Source of the DNA: Candidatus Brevundimonas phytovorans
GTDB lineage: Bacteria > Pseudomonadota > Alphaproteobacteria > Caulobacterales > Caulobacteraceae
NCBI GenBank assembly: GCA_029203145.1
Contig: CP119309.1
Span: 312,501 to 376,500, forward strand
Direction: 5' to 3'
Length of the DNA stretch: 64,000 bases
In this document: one piece after another, positions 28,173-36,659 of the stretch
How positions within the stretch are numbered: the first letter of the stretch is position 1
How the letters are laid out: each line of letters starts with the position of its first letter
Made by a program: the position numbers and the translations under genes
Notes under the pieces: model-generated
What the model saw: only the letters and a program-made list of their open reading frames with translations
What the model was told of the DNA's origin: nothing
Databases searched by the model: none

Positions 28173-28625
28173 ATGATCCTTTCCCGCACCTATCGCCCCG
28201 AAGACCTGGCCGGCTGTCTGGCCCTGTTCGACAGCAATACGCCGCGCTTCTTTGACGCCAGCGAGCGGGAGGGGTTTGTCGGGTTTCTGAACGACCAGGC
28301 CCTGCGCTGGCCCTATCAGGTGATCGAGCAGGACGGGCGGATCGTCGGCTGCGGCGGCCATGCGGTGGAGCCGGACGGGATCAGCGTCGCCCTGTGCTGG
28401 GGCATGGTGGACCAGGGGCTGCACGGTCAGGGGCTGGGGCGGGTGCTGACCGAGGCGCGGATCGCGGCGGCGCGGGCGACCCCGGGGATCCGCCGCGTGA
28501 TCCTGAACACCAGCCAGCACACGCAAGGCTTCTACGCCCGCTTCGGCTTCGAGGCGGAAAAGGTCACGCCCGACGGCTATGCGCCCGGCATCGACCGCTG
28601 GGACATGGTGCTGGCGCTGGGTTGA
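28173..28625 (+). CDS. GNAT-family N-acetyltransferase
   Basis: 150 residues. A small acetyltransferase with the acetyl-CoA motif A at WGMVDQGLHGQGLGRVLTEARI (the Q-G-x-G-x-L loop) and the family's late YARFGFEAE motif. A long open frame continues upstream of 28173 in the same phase, but it runs antisense through thiC and the riboswitch. The ATG at 28173 has AGGAAGGGG before it and begins the domain (MILSRTYRPEDLAGCLALF). The acceptor substrate is unknown. It is divergent from thiC. Confidence 0.9.
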   Translation: MILSRTYRPEDLAGCLALFDSNTPRFFDASEREGFVGFLNDQALRWPYQVIEQDGRIVGCGGHAVEPDGISVALCWGMVDQGLHGQGLGRVLTEARIAAARATPGIRRVILNTSQHTQGFYARFGFEAEKVTPDGYAPGIDRWDMVLALG

Positions 28626-28629
28626 GGGG

Positions 28630-29385
28630 CTAGAGGATGATGCAGTGGGCCTGACGCATCGTCGCCCGCAACGCTTCGTCCATATCGTGCGGCAAGAGGG
28701 TGGTCTCCTGACGGATCAGAAGCAGTTCAGCGTCGGACGTGGGACGATACCAGATCAGGTAGCCGCATTCGTCCTGAAGCGCATGAGCGGCGACGTAATC
28801 GACCGCGCCGTAATGCCCAGGCGGCGCCCCCGGAGGATTGGAGTACCAAGTCAGGCGGCCAATCTCGCGCGCGTTGGTCGCCCCGATCTTATCGCGCTGA
28901 ATACGAGCGCGGGCCGCCCAGCCCTCTAGCGTGGCGCCGCCCGTCATCGTCTCGGCGACCATGGCGAAGGCTTCGGCATAGCGACCTTGGTCGAGGGCGG
29001 TGAAATAGGAGTCGCTCAGGGCCGTAAGCCGGGGGTTGAGGGCTGTGGCGTCGGCCTCGCTCAGGACCGGGGCGGCGGCGGGCTCGACGACCGGCGCAGC
29101 GGGGCCGCACACGACATTCTGCACGACCGTCAGCGCCCCATTTTTCACCTCGGTCGATCCCTTGGCGACGGTTTGCTCGAGGTCGAAGGTGTAGCGACCG
29201 AAATGGTATCCGGCGGCGCCGCACAGTTCCGCCGCGCGTGGACGAAGGCGCTCGGCCAGACGGAGGGGGTCGGTTTCATCTTCGGCGGTGAGGGTCAGCC
29301 GCCAGGCGTCGGGACCATCGGGTTCAACCCGTATCTGCGGACTGGCCTGCAGCGCCCCCAGGATCGCGAACAGTATGAACGACAT
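28630..29385 (-). CDS. Secreted DUF4019-like protein
   Basis: 251 residues. A short hydrophobic N-terminus (MSFILFAILGALQASP) resembles a signal peptide. The first half is a beta-rich region with a Cys pair (ELCGAAGYHFG, VVCGPA). The second half (about 120-235) resembles DUF4019: SDSYFTALDQGRYAEAFAMV, WAARARIQRDKIGAT, a tyrosine-rich PPGHYGAVDY segment and a late CGYLIWYR. GAGGATT precedes the ATG. The family assignment is by pattern and only moderately sure. It is convergent with the acetyltransferase, four bases apart. Confidence 0.65.
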   Translation of the reverse strand: MSFILFAILGALQASPQIRVEPDGPDAWRLTLTAEDETDPLRLAERLRPRAAELCGAAGYHFGRYTFDLEQTVAKGSTEVKNGALTVVQNVVCGPAAPVVEPAAAPVLSEADATALNPRLTALSDSYFTALDQGRYAEAFAMVAETMTGGATLEGWAARARIQRDKIGATNAREIGRLTWYSNPPGAPPGHYGAVDYVAAHALQDECGYLIWYRPTSDAELLLIRQETTLLPHDMDEALRATMRQAHCIIL

Positions 29386-29772
29386 GGAATCCTCGCCACA
29401 ACGGAGGACACAGGTGATCTATCGCTGTTACGCGGGCGTCAAGCTTGCGTCTCATATTTTCAAAAAAGGGGGGGCGGTCCGGCTTCTCAGTCGGGGGGGC
29501 GTTAAGGCCGGACCGCCACAGACGACATCGGGGTTGGGGGGCGTCCGATGTGTCCGATGCAATAACAACGGACCTGAAACTTGGTTCCGCAAGAATTCGC
29601 GCATTCACCATGATTATTGAACGTCGTTCCTGAACCGATGATTTCTGGTTCTCAGGCCGTCGTTGCTCGATCTGTCGGGGGCGACGGCGCGCGCGGATGT
29701 TGCGCCCGGCGCGGGGATGGGCGAAGCGGTCGGGCGGTCCGGTTGCGGGTCGAGAAGCGGACGAGGTCGGGC
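29386..29772. other. Intergenic region with strong hairpin and possible small RNA
   Basis: These 387 bases hold no convincing protein gene. They include the hairpin/T-run element at 29462-29517, a GAACG-T-CGTTC dyad near 29619-29629, and AT-rich sequence at 29555-29650 suitable for promoters. The racemase gene begins at 29773. Confidence 0.5.
29462..29517 (-). terminator. Strong reverse-strand terminator hairpin with no obvious upstream gene
   Basis: Perfect 11-bp arms GGCGGTCCGGC (29473-29483) and GCCGGACCGCC (29507-29517) enclose a 23-nt loop. On the reverse strand they are followed by C residues and TTTTTT. It faces away from the racemase gene and lies upstream of the DUF4019-like gene, so it may end an untranslated transcript from about 29600 or insulate the downstream gene. 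Confidence 0.5.
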
Positions 29773-30462
29773 GTGAAGATTCTGGGGGTTCTGGGCGGCA
29801 TGGGGCCGGCGGCGACGGTGGCCTTTCTGGCGCGGGTGCAGGCCCTGACCCCGGCCCAGGGGGATGAGGACCACATTCGCGTGGTGATGGATCTGAACCC
29901 GCAGACGCCGAACCGGCATACCCAGCCCGAGGCGGCGGGTCGGACACTGGGCGAGATGGCGCGGCGGCTGAAGGCGGCGGGGGCCGAGGTTCTGGCCATG
30001 CCGTGCAACACCGCCCACGCCCACGCCGAGGCGATCCGGGCGTCGGGGCTGCCCTTTATCGACATGGTGGCGGAGACGGCCAAGGCCGCGAAGAATTTGG
30101 CCGCGAAGGCGGGAGCGGCGAAGGCGGGCGAGGCGACGCGCGTCGGCGTGCTGGCGACGCCGGGGGGCGAGGCGCTTTACGCCGAGGCGCTGGCGGCTGA
30201 GGGCGTGGAGATGGTGCGGCTGTCGGCGGCGGAGCGCGACCGCTTCATGGCGGTGGTGGCCGGGGTCAAGGCGGGCGACGTGGGCGCGGAGCAGCGGGCG
30301 GCCATGCGCGACCTGGCGGCGGCCCTGGTTGCGGCGGGGGCGCAAGGGGTGATCGGGGGCTGCACCGAGGTGCCGCTGTTGCTGGATGCGGGCGACGTGG
30401 CGGTTCCGCTGACGGATTCGGCGGAAGTGTTGGCCAAGGTTTGCGTGAAGGCGTGTCTGTAG
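29773..30462 (+). CDS. Aspartate/glutamate racemase family protein
   Basis: 229 residues from a GTG start. It opens with the family's VLGGMGPAAT and has the two catalytic Cys motifs: MPCNTAHAHAEAI near residue 80 and GGCTEVPLLL near 197. The glycine-rich core and length fit cofactor-independent aspartate racemases (or the amino-acid racemase YgeA). An ATG at 29617 is in frame, but the added 52 residues are Arg-rich and non-conserved. The GTG at 29773 begins the domain directly after an AGGTCGGGC site. Confidence 0.87.
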   Translation: MKILGVLGGMGPAATVAFLARVQALTPAQGDEDHIRVVMDLNPQTPNRHTQPEAAGRTLGEMARRLKAAGAEVLAMPCNTAHAHAEAIRASGLPFIDMVAETAKAAKNLAAKAGAAKAGEATRVGVLATPGGEALYAEALAAEGVEMVRLSAAERDRFMAVVAGVKAGDVGAEQRAAMRDLAAALVAAGAQGVIGGCTEVPLLLDAGDVAVPLTDSAEVLAKVCVKACL

Positions 30463-30468
30463 TTTTGC

Positions 30469-30496
30469 GATCCTCCCCCGTTTACGGGGGAGGATC
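30469..30496. repeat. Single-arm copy of family A repeat
   Basis: A perfect 12-bp stem, GATCCTCCCCCG / CGGGGGAGGATC, with loop TTTA, six nt after the racemase stop. It equals the two tips of the long family A repeats with the interior deleted. Confidence 0.85.
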
Positions 30497-30543
30497 GGTG
30501 CGCGACGGTTGCCTCGCGCGGCGCCACGCGGCACACCGATCCG

Positions 30544-31479
30544 GTGAAACAGTCTCTCATCATTGATTGCGATCCCGGCGTGGATGACGCCACGGGGTTG
30601 CTGACCGCCTTCGCCTCTTCTCAGTTCGACCTGCTGGCCGTGACCACGGTCGGGGGCAATGTCCCGGCCGTCGCGACGGCGCGCAATGCGCGGATCATCC
30701 GCCAGATCGCCGGGCGCGAGGATGTGCCGGTCCATGCCGGGGCCGAGCGGCCCTTGAAGCGCGCGCCGGCGGGCGCAGGCGAGTTCCACGGGGCCGAGGG
30801 TCTGGGTGATCTGGCGCCGTTCGAGCCGGCCCAGCCCGTGGGCGAGGGCACGTCGGCGGAGGCCATCGTGCGGCTGGTGATGGAACGGCCTGCGGGCAGC
30901 GTCGCTCTGGCCGTCATGGGGCCGATGACCAATCTGGCGCTGGCGATGCGGGCCGAGCCGAGGCTTGCGGCGCATCTGGGGCCGGTGGTGGTCATGGGCG
31001 GGGCGCGCAGCGAGGGCGGCAACATCACCGCCTCGGCTGAGTTCAACATCTGGGCGGACCCGGACGCGGCGGCGGAGGTCTTCGCCTCAGGATGCCGGAT
31101 GATCGTCATGGGCCTGGACGTCACCCATCAGGTGCGGGCGACGGAGGCGCGCATCAAGGCCATCGAGGCGGTGGACACGGCCTCGGCGCGGACGGCGGCG
31201 GCCATGCTGCGCTTCTCGCAGCGGACCGAGCGCGAGATCGTCGGCTGGGACGCGGGGCCGCTGCATGACCCCTGCACCGTGGCCTGGCTGCTGAAGCCGG
31301 AGCTGTTCGATCTGGCGCCGTGCCGCATCGCGGTGGAGACCGAGAGCGATCTGACGCGCGGGCATACGGCGGTGGAATTCCGCGTCGAGGCCGCGACGGC
31401 CAAGCATTTCTGGGCGACAAGGGCGGATGCGGACGGGGTCTTCGCCCTGATCACGGAACGACTGGGAGCAGGCCAATGA
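30544..31479 (+). CDS. Inosine/uridine-preferring nucleoside hydrolase
   Basis: 311 residues. It hydrolyses N-ribosyl nucleosides to base plus ribose. The calcium-binding signature DCDPGVDDA lies at residues 8-16, VVMGGA near 152 and NIWADPDAAAEVF near 170 place the other metal and ribose ligands, and DPCTVAWLL carries the late conserved Asp. It starts at GTG 30544. Its stop overlaps the ribokinase ATG (ATGA), so ribose released here would be phosphorylated by the next gene product: a nucleoside salvage pair. Confidence 0.94.
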   Translation: MKQSLIIDCDPGVDDATGLLTAFASSQFDLLAVTTVGGNVPAVATARNARIIRQIAGREDVPVHAGAERPLKRAPAGAGEFHGAEGLGDLAPFEPAQPVGEGTSAEAIVRLVMERPAGSVALAVMGPMTNLALAMRAEPRLAAHLGPVVVMGGARSEGGNITASAEFNIWADPDAAAEVFASGCRMIVMGLDVTHQVRATEARIKAIEAVDTASARTAAAMLRFSQRTEREIVGWDAGPLHDPCTVAWLLKPELFDLAPCRIAVETESDLTRGHTAVEFRVEAATAKHFWATRADADGVFALITERLGAGQ

Positions 31480-32318
31480 GGATCACCGTCGTCGGGTCGA
31501 TCAATCTGGACATGGTGGCCTCGGCCCCCAGCCTGCCGGCGCCGGGCGAGACGGTGACGGGGGCGACGCTGGCCCGGCATGCCGGCGGCAAGGGCGCCAA
31601 TCAGGCCCTGGCGGCGCGGCGTCTGGGCGCCGAGGTCAGCCTGATCGGCCGCGTGGGCGAGGACGAGATGTCGGGGGCGGCGGTGGCCCTGATGCTGGCC
31701 CACGGGGTGGACCTGTCGGGGGTCGAGACGGACATTGCGGCGCCGACCGGGGTGGCTCTGATCGCGGTCGATCCCAGCGGAGAGAACCAGATCGTGGTCG
31801 CCGCCGGGGCCAACCACCTCGTCACGCCGGAACAACTGCCGTCGCGGATCGAGACGCCGCTGATCGCCCAGCTGGAGCTGCCGATCGAGACGGTCGAGGC
31901 GGCGGTGGGACGGGCGACGGACTTTGTCTGCGTCAACCTGGCCCCCGCGGCCCCGGTGTCGGAGGCCATGTTGCGGCGCGCTGACCTGATCGTGGTCAAT
32001 GAGACGGAGGCCGCCTTCTATGGCGAGGCCCTGCACGTCGGCGGCGGGCTGGTGGTCGTCACCAAGGGGGCGCGCGGCGCGGTCATGTACCGGCGCGGGG
32101 TGGAGATGGCCTGGGCCACGCCGCCGCGCGTTCACGCCGTGGACGCGACGGGGGCGGGCGACGCCTTTGTCGGGGCCATCGTCGTGGCCCTGCTGGACGG
32201 CATGACGCCGGACGCGGCCCTGCACTTCGCGTGCGCGGCGGGGGCGCTGGCCGCGACCCGGCCGGGGGCGCAGCCGTCATTGGGGACGCGCGACGAGGTC
32301 GAGGGGTTGCTGGCTTAA
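31476..32318 (+). CDS. rbsK: Ribokinase
   Basis: 280 residues. A PfkB-family kinase making ribose-5-phosphate. N-terminal signature VVGSINLDMV and the sugar-binding GGKGANQALAARRLGA motif; C-terminal anion hole and catalytic Asp in VDATGAGDAFVGAIV. The ATG overlaps the nucleoside hydrolase stop by four bases, so translation is probably coupled. An open frame upstream in this phase is just the hydrolase antiphase. A family A repeat begins three nt after the stop. Confidence 0.94.
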   Translation: MRITVVGSINLDMVASAPSLPAPGETVTGATLARHAGGKGANQALAARRLGAEVSLIGRVGEDEMSGAAVALMLAHGVDLSGVETDIAAPTGVALIAVDPSGENQIVVAAGANHLVTPEQLPSRIETPLIAQLELPIETVEAAVGRATDFVCVNLAPAAPVSEAMLRRADLIVVNETEAAFYGEALHVGGGLVVVTKGARGAVMYRRGVEMAWATPPRVHAVDATGAGDAFVGAIVVALLDGMTPDAALHFACAAGALAATRPGAQPSLGTRDEVEGLLA

Positions 32319-32321
32319 CCC

Positions 32322-32499
32322 GATCCTCCCCTGCGAAGCGGGGGGAGGGGGACCATCCGAAGGATGGTGGAGGGGGCGAGGTCGGGCGTTGCGTTTGAAG
32401 CTCGGTCGGCGGTCGAGAGGGTCTTTTGAGGCTGGCGGATGTGTCCGCCCCCTCCACTGCTGCGCGGTCCTCCTCCCCCGTGAACGGGGGAGGATTGAG
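32322..32499. repeat. Long intergenic palindromic repeat, family A
   Basis: Begins three nt after the rbsK stop and ends 17 nt before the convergent alcohol dehydrogenase stop. Same left arm (GATCCTCCCC ... GGTGGAGGGGGCG) and right arm (CGCCCCCTCCAC ... GGGGGAGGATTGAG) as the copy at 22819, with a different centre. Confidence 0.9.
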
Positions 32500-32515
32500 G
32501 GGCTCAGCGGCGCTT

Positions 32516-33655
32516 CTAGAACCGGATCACCTGCCGCACCGCCTTGCCGTCGGCCAGGGCGTCGAAGGCGGCGTTGATGTCGTCGAGGGCGAGGACGCCG
32601 CTGAGCAGGCGATCGACGGGCAGGCGGCCCTGACGGAAGAGGGCGACGTAGCGGGGGATGTCGCGGGTCGGGACGCAGGTTCCGATGTAGGAGCCCTTCA
32701 GCGTGCGCTCTTCGCCGACCAGCGACACGACGTTGACGGCCAGGGCGGCCTCGGGCGGGGGCAGGCCGGCGGTGACGGTGGTTCCGCCGCGCCGGGTCAT
32801 GCGCCAGGCGGCGTCGAGGGCGCGGACCGAGCCGGCCATTTCGAAGACGAAGTCGGCGCCGCCCTGGGTCAGGGCGCGGACCTGATCGACGGCGTCGGGA
32901 TCGGCGGCGTTGACGGTCTGGACCACGCCCTCGGCAGCCAGCGAGCGGGCCAGGGCCAGCTTGTCCTCGGACAGATCGACAGCAACGACGGGCGAGGCCC
33001 CCGAGGCGAGGGCGCCGAGGACGCTGGCCAGACCGACCCCGCCGAGGCCGACGACCACGGCCGACTGGCCCGCGCGAATGCCCGCCGTATTCACCACGGC
33101 CCCGACCCCGGTCAGGACGGCGCAACCGAACAGGGCGGCGTGCTCGAACGACAGGTCGGCGTCGATCCTGACCAGCGAGCGGCGCGAGACGACCGCGTGC
33201 TCGGCGAAGGCGGAGCAGCCGAGGTGGTGGTTCAGCGTCTCAGGCCCCGCGTGCAGGGCGCGGCGGCCGGTCAGCAACTCGCCCCGGCCATTGGCGGCGG
33301 CACCCGGCTCGCACAGGGCGGGGCGGCCCTCGGCGCAGGGGTGGCAGTGGCCGCACGACGGCATGAAGACCATGACGACATGGTCGCCGACAGCCAGGTC
33401 GTTGACGCCCGGTCCGAGGGCCTCGACCACGCCGGCCGCTTCGTGACCCAGGGCCATGGGCAGGGGGCGGGGACGGTCGCCGTTGATGACGGAGAGGTCC
33501 GAGTGGCACAGGCCGGCGGCCTTGATGGCGACCAGAACCTCGCCGGGGCCGGGATCGTCGAGGGTGAGGGTCTCGAGCGAGAGCGGGCGGCTGTCGGCGT
33601 AGGGGCGGGGGGCGCCCATGTGGCGCAGGACGGCGGCGCGGGTGGTGGTCGGCAT
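32516..33655 (-). CDS. Zinc-dependent (medium-chain) alcohol dehydrogenase
   Basis: 379 residues. Catalytic zinc ligands are in AAGLCHSDL and GHEAAGVVE. The structural zinc lobe is SCGHCHPCAEGRPALC with four Cys. The Rossmann motif is VVVGLGGVGLASVLGA near residue 200. The class III-like layout (long insertion after the Cys lobe, ALFGCAVLTGVGAVVNTA) suggests an aryl-alcohol or glutathione-type substrate rather than ethanol. An in-frame ATG five codons upstream (33670) is possible, but GGAG precedes 33655 at a better distance. Confidence 0.93.
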   Translation of the reverse strand: MPTTTRAAVLRHMGAPRPYADSRPLSLETLTLDDPGPGEVLVAIKAAGLCHSDLSVINGDRPRPLPMALGHEAAGVVEALGPGVNDLAVGDHVVMVFMPSCGHCHPCAEGRPALCEPGAAANGRGELLTGRRALHAGPETLNHHLGCSAFAEHAVVSRRSLVRIDADLSFEHAALFGCAVLTGVGAVVNTAGIRAGQSAVVVGLGGVGLASVLGALASGASPVVAVDLSEDKLALARSLAAEGVVQTVNAADPDAVDQVRALTQGGADFVFEMAGSVRALDAAWRMTRRGGTTVTAGLPPPEAALAVNVVSLVGEERTLKGSYIGTCVPTRDIPRYVALFRQGRLPVDRLLSGVLALDDINAAFDALADGKAVRQVIRF

Positions 33656-33715
33656 GGTCAGGGCTCCCATCTGCTGTCAGGCTAGGCGCATGACGTAGCG
33701 GAGGCCAAGGGGCGG

Positions 33716-34153
33716 ATGACGGAGCGGATCAGGGGCAGGCGCGGCGACTACGCGCGGTTCGTGCGGCTGACGACGCGGTGGGCGGACAATGACGCCTATG
33801 GCCACATCAACAACGTCGCCTACTACGCCTTCATCGACACGGCGGTGAACCAGCTGCTGATCGAAGCGGGGCTGCTGGACGTGGCCGGGTCCGCGGTGAT
33901 CGGGGTGGCGGCGGAGTCCGGTTGCCGGTTTCACGCCTCGGCGGCCTATCCCGACGTGATCCACGCCGGTGTGCGGGTCGGGCGGCTGGGGGCGTCCAGC
34001 ATCCGCTATGAGGTCGGCCTGTTCCGCAACGACGAGGACGAGGCGACGGCCGAGGGCTTTTTCGTCCACGTCATGGTGGCGCGTGCGACGATGCGGCCCG
34101 CAGCCATCCCGAAGGCGCTGCGGGCGTTTCTGGAAGGCCTGCTGAAACCCTAG
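33716..34153 (+). CDS. Acyl-CoA thioesterase (4HBT hotdog fold)
   Basis: 145 residues. A single hotdog domain with the 4-hydroxybenzoyl-CoA thioesterase motif RWADNDAYGHINNVAYYAFIDTAVN, whose Asp is the predicted catalytic residue. YPDVIHAGVRVGRLGASSIRYEVGLF supplies the next strands. The substrate is not known. Its stop codon overlaps that of the convergent small gene. Confidence 0.9.
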   Translation: MTERIRGRRGDYARFVRLTTRWADNDAYGHINNVAYYAFIDTAVNQLLIEAGLLDVAGSAVIGVAAESGCRFHASAAYPDVIHAGVRVGRLGASSIRYEVGLFRNDEDEATAEGFFVHVMVARATMRPAAIPKALRAFLEGLLKP

Positions 34154-34356
34154 CGTTCGTCGTACTGGCGCAGCAGGAAGAGGGTTCCGACGGCGGTCAG
34201 GGCGCCGAGGGCGAAGGCGGCGACGAGGGAGCCGGTGGCGGCGGCGGTGGAGACCGTGACGGGGCGCTTGGCGTACCATTCGACGATTTCGCCGGCGTGG
34301 GCGTGGTCGAGGCCTTCATCATAGGCGTCGTCCAGATAGGTGTCGTCGGCGGCCAT
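34150..34356 (-). CDS. Small single-span membrane protein
   Basis: 68 residues. An acidic N-terminus (DDTYLDDAYDEGLDHAHAGE) precedes one hydrophobic helix (AAFALGALTAVGTLFLL, about 46-62) and a charged end. GAGGAGA lies well placed before the ATG at 34356. No family is recognised. Its stop overlaps that of the convergent thioesterase by four bases. Confidence 0.7.
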   Translation of the reverse strand: MAADDTYLDDAYDEGLDHAHAGEIVEWYAKRPVTVSTAAATGSLVAAFALGALTAVGTLFLLRQYDER

Positions 34357-34482
34357 CGGCGTCTCCTCGTTACAGGCCTGCGCTAAATCCCCGGCGCAGT
34401 CGGGCGGTTCCCAGTCGTGACAGAGGATCGCACATCCAGTAAAGGCCTCGCCTCACGTTTCAGAAATCTGGCAGCGAGATTC

Positions 34483-35256
34483 ATGGCCGGCCACTCGAAA
34501 TTCAAGAACATCATGCACCGCAAGGGTCGCGCCGACGCGGTGCGCTCCAAGCTGTTCTCCAAGCTGTCGCGCGACATCACCGTGGCGGCCAAGGGCGGCA
34601 TGCCCGATCCGGCGCTGAACCCGCGCCTGCGTCTGGCCGTCAACAACGCCAAGGCCGAAAGCCTGCCCAAGGACGTCATCCAGCGGGCGATCAACAAGGC
34701 CTCCGGCGGCGACGTCGATACGATGGAAGAGGTCCGCTATGAGGGCCGGGGCCCCGGCGGCGTGGGCATCATCGTCGAGGCCCTGACCGACAACCGCAAC
34801 CGTGCGGCCTCGAACATCGGCGCGGCCTTCAAGAAGAACGGCGGGGCGCTGAGCGAGATGAACTCGGTCGCCTTCATGTGGGATAAGGTCGGCAAGATCA
34901 CCTACAAGGCCGAGGCCGGCACCGAGGACGAGGTCATGGAAGCCGCCATCGAGGCCGGCGCCCAGGACGTCGAGAGCGATCTGGTCAAGCCGGACATCTA
35001 TGAGGACGCGCCGGGCCATACGATCTGGACCGCCTATGAGGACCTGAACGAGGTGGCCGAGGCCATGTCCAAGGTGCTGGGCGACCCGAAGTCGACCGCC
35101 ATCGTGTGGAAGCCGCAGACCGAAGTTCAGGTCACGGGCGAGGCCGTCGGCACCCTGTTCAAGCTGCTGGACGCGCTGGACGCCGAAGACGACGTGTCGG
35201 CGGTCTATTCCAACGAAGACATCTCGGACGAAGACGCGGCCAAGTACGCGGGCTGA
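34483..35256 (+). CDS. yebC: YebC/PmpR family transcriptional/translational regulator
   Basis: 257 residues beginning with the family's canonical MAGHSKFKNIMHRKG. The conserved core includes NPRLRLAVNNAKAESLPKDVIQRAI, RYEGRGPGGVGIIVEALTDNRNR and the Gly-rich NGGALSEMNSVAFMW. YebC proteins bind nucleic acid; some act in relief of ribosome stalling at proline runs. An upstream ATG at 34417 adds 22 non-conserved residues and is rejected. It usually sits just before ruvC, but here 4.7 kb intervene. Confidence 0.94.
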   Translation: MAGHSKFKNIMHRKGRADAVRSKLFSKLSRDITVAAKGGMPDPALNPRLRLAVNNAKAESLPKDVIQRAINKASGGDVDTMEEVRYEGRGPGGVGIIVEALTDNRNRAASNIGAAFKKNGGALSEMNSVAFMWDKVGKITYKAEAGTEDEVMEAAIEAGAQDVESDLVKPDIYEDAPGHTIWTAYEDLNEVAEAMSKVLGDPKSTAIVWKPQTEVQVTGEAVGTLFKLLDALDAEDDVSAVYSNEDISDEDAAKYAG

Positions 35257-35259
35257 TCC

Positions 35260-35925
35260 TTACGAGGGACAGTCCTGCCAGTCCTGATCGGGCTCGGCGG
35301 CCATGAGGTCGCCGAGCGTCGGGATATTGCGTTCCGCCTCGGCGCTGACAGTGATGTAGGACAGGGCCGAGGCCGTCGGCGCCTCGCGACGATAGACACT
35401 GAGCGCGAAGGGGGCGTGGCCGGGGGCGTCCACGCGCCAGACGCCGTGGGTCTCGCCCGCGCCCAGCGCGTAGCAGCCGATCGGATAGACCTGGGCGCCG
35501 CGCACCCGCAGGGCCTCGACCGGGTCATAGGGGATGGGCTGACCCGTCGCCGACCAGTTGAAGATGATCCGCGTCGTCGGCGTGCGCGTGACCTCGACAT
35601 TCAAACCCGCCAATTGACCCTCTGACGCCGAGCGCCAGCGGACGATGGAGGCTCGACGCTGAACGTCGGCAGGATCCAGCGCGGACGGCGTGCCGGCGAC
35701 GAAGACCGACAGGATGGCGTCGAGCATGGGATTGGATCGGTTAAGCTTGATCCATTGCTCGGCGCATTCGCCTTCGCCGTAGCTGGCCATGTTGGCGGTG
35801 TCCTGGACCGCGTGGGCCAGGGTGCAGCGCTCCATGAACTGATCGCGCGCTTCCTGAGCCGCGGCGGGCGAGGCGGCGAAGGCGGACAGGCAGGCGAGAG
35901 AAGCAACGAACAGGGCGGCGCGCAT
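35260..35925 (-). CDS. Secreted protein of unknown function
   Basis: 221 residues. Sec signal peptide MRAALFVASLACLSAFAASPAAAQ, then a globular region with six Cys residues (ERCTLAHAV, GECAEQW, IGCYALG, DWQDCPS) that suggest disulfides. AAGGAAG precedes the ATG. No family is recognised. It is convergent with yebC, three bases apart, and divergent from the TonB-like gene. Confidence 0.75.
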   Translation of the reverse strand: MRAALFVASLACLSAFAASPAAAQEARDQFMERCTLAHAVQDTANMASYGEGECAEQWIKLNRSNPMLDAILSVFVAGTPSALDPADVQRRASIVRWRSASEGQLAGLNVEVTRTPTTRIIFNWSATGQPIPYDPVEALRVRGAQVYPIGCYALGAGETHGVWRVDAPGHAPFALSVYRREAPTASALSYITVSAEAERNIPTLGDLMAAEPDQDWQDCPS

Positions 35926-36074
35926 GGCGGCTTCCTTTCGGCGATCGCGGATTGGCGAAGGATGCGCCCGATGTCGGTTGCGGGCAAGCGGAGCAGAGGC
36001 GAGAGAAACCGGGTGTTTCCGTCTGCGCGGGCGTCTTGCTAGACGTGTCTGGACTGAGAGGCCGGGGGGCTGAA

Positions 36075-36623
36075 ATGACAGAAGAACAGGAGCCGCAACG
36101 GGACCTGCCGGGGGCGAGCGCGCCGCCGGTCGAGGGGCCGGCCTGGTTCTGGGTCAAGCTGGGCGTCTGGATCGCGAGCCTGCTTGTGATGGCGGGCGCG
36201 GCCTGGGTGCTTTCCACGGTGCGGGTGCGGATCGACCTGCCGAAGATGCCCGAGAGGACGCCGTCTGAAACCCTGTCCTCCTATACCGTGCCGCCCGAGG
36301 AGCCGAGCCCGGCGCCCGCGCCCTATATGAGCGACGAGGGGCGGGCGATCACCAACCCCGCCTGGCTGCAGGCGCCGCAACCAGAGTTTCCGCGGGCGGC
36401 GCAGCGGGCGGGCGAGGAGAGCGGCAGGGTGAGGCTGGAGTGCCAGGTCGCCGTCGATGGCCGGGTACGCGCCTGTCGCATCGCCGAGGAGGCGCCTGCG
36501 GGCGTCGGCTTCGGCGAGCAGGCGGTGAAGGCGACGCTGAAGGCGCGGGTTCGACCGCGTCTGGAGGACGGCCAGCCCACGGAGAGCCAGATCGCCTTCA
36601 CCATCCGCTATCGGCTCGACTAG
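36075..36623 (+). CDS. Energy transducer TonB-like protein
   Basis: 182 residues. A short cytoplasmic part, one membrane span (VKLGVWIASLLVMAGAAWVL, about 26-46), a Pro-rich linker (VPPEEPSPAPAPY) and a C-terminal TonB domain (QPEFPRAAQRAGEESGRVRL, then AVKATLKARVRPR and the final FTIRYRLD strand). It is shorter than classical TonB, and no exbB/exbD genes are adjacent. The ATG at 36075 is chosen because the open frame upstream (from 35952) encodes a non-conserved stretch before the span. Confidence 0.85.
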   Translation: MTEEQEPQRDLPGASAPPVEGPAWFWVKLGVWIASLLVMAGAAWVLSTVRVRIDLPKMPERTPSETLSSYTVPPEEPSPAPAPYMSDEGRAITNPAWLQAPQPEFPRAAQRAGEESGRVRLECQVAVDGRVRACRIAEEAPAGVGFGEQAVKATLKARVRPRLEDGQPTESQIAFTIRYRLD

Positions 36624-36659
36624 GCGGAACGGGGCCGCGCGGCAAACCGTTGCCGTGGG

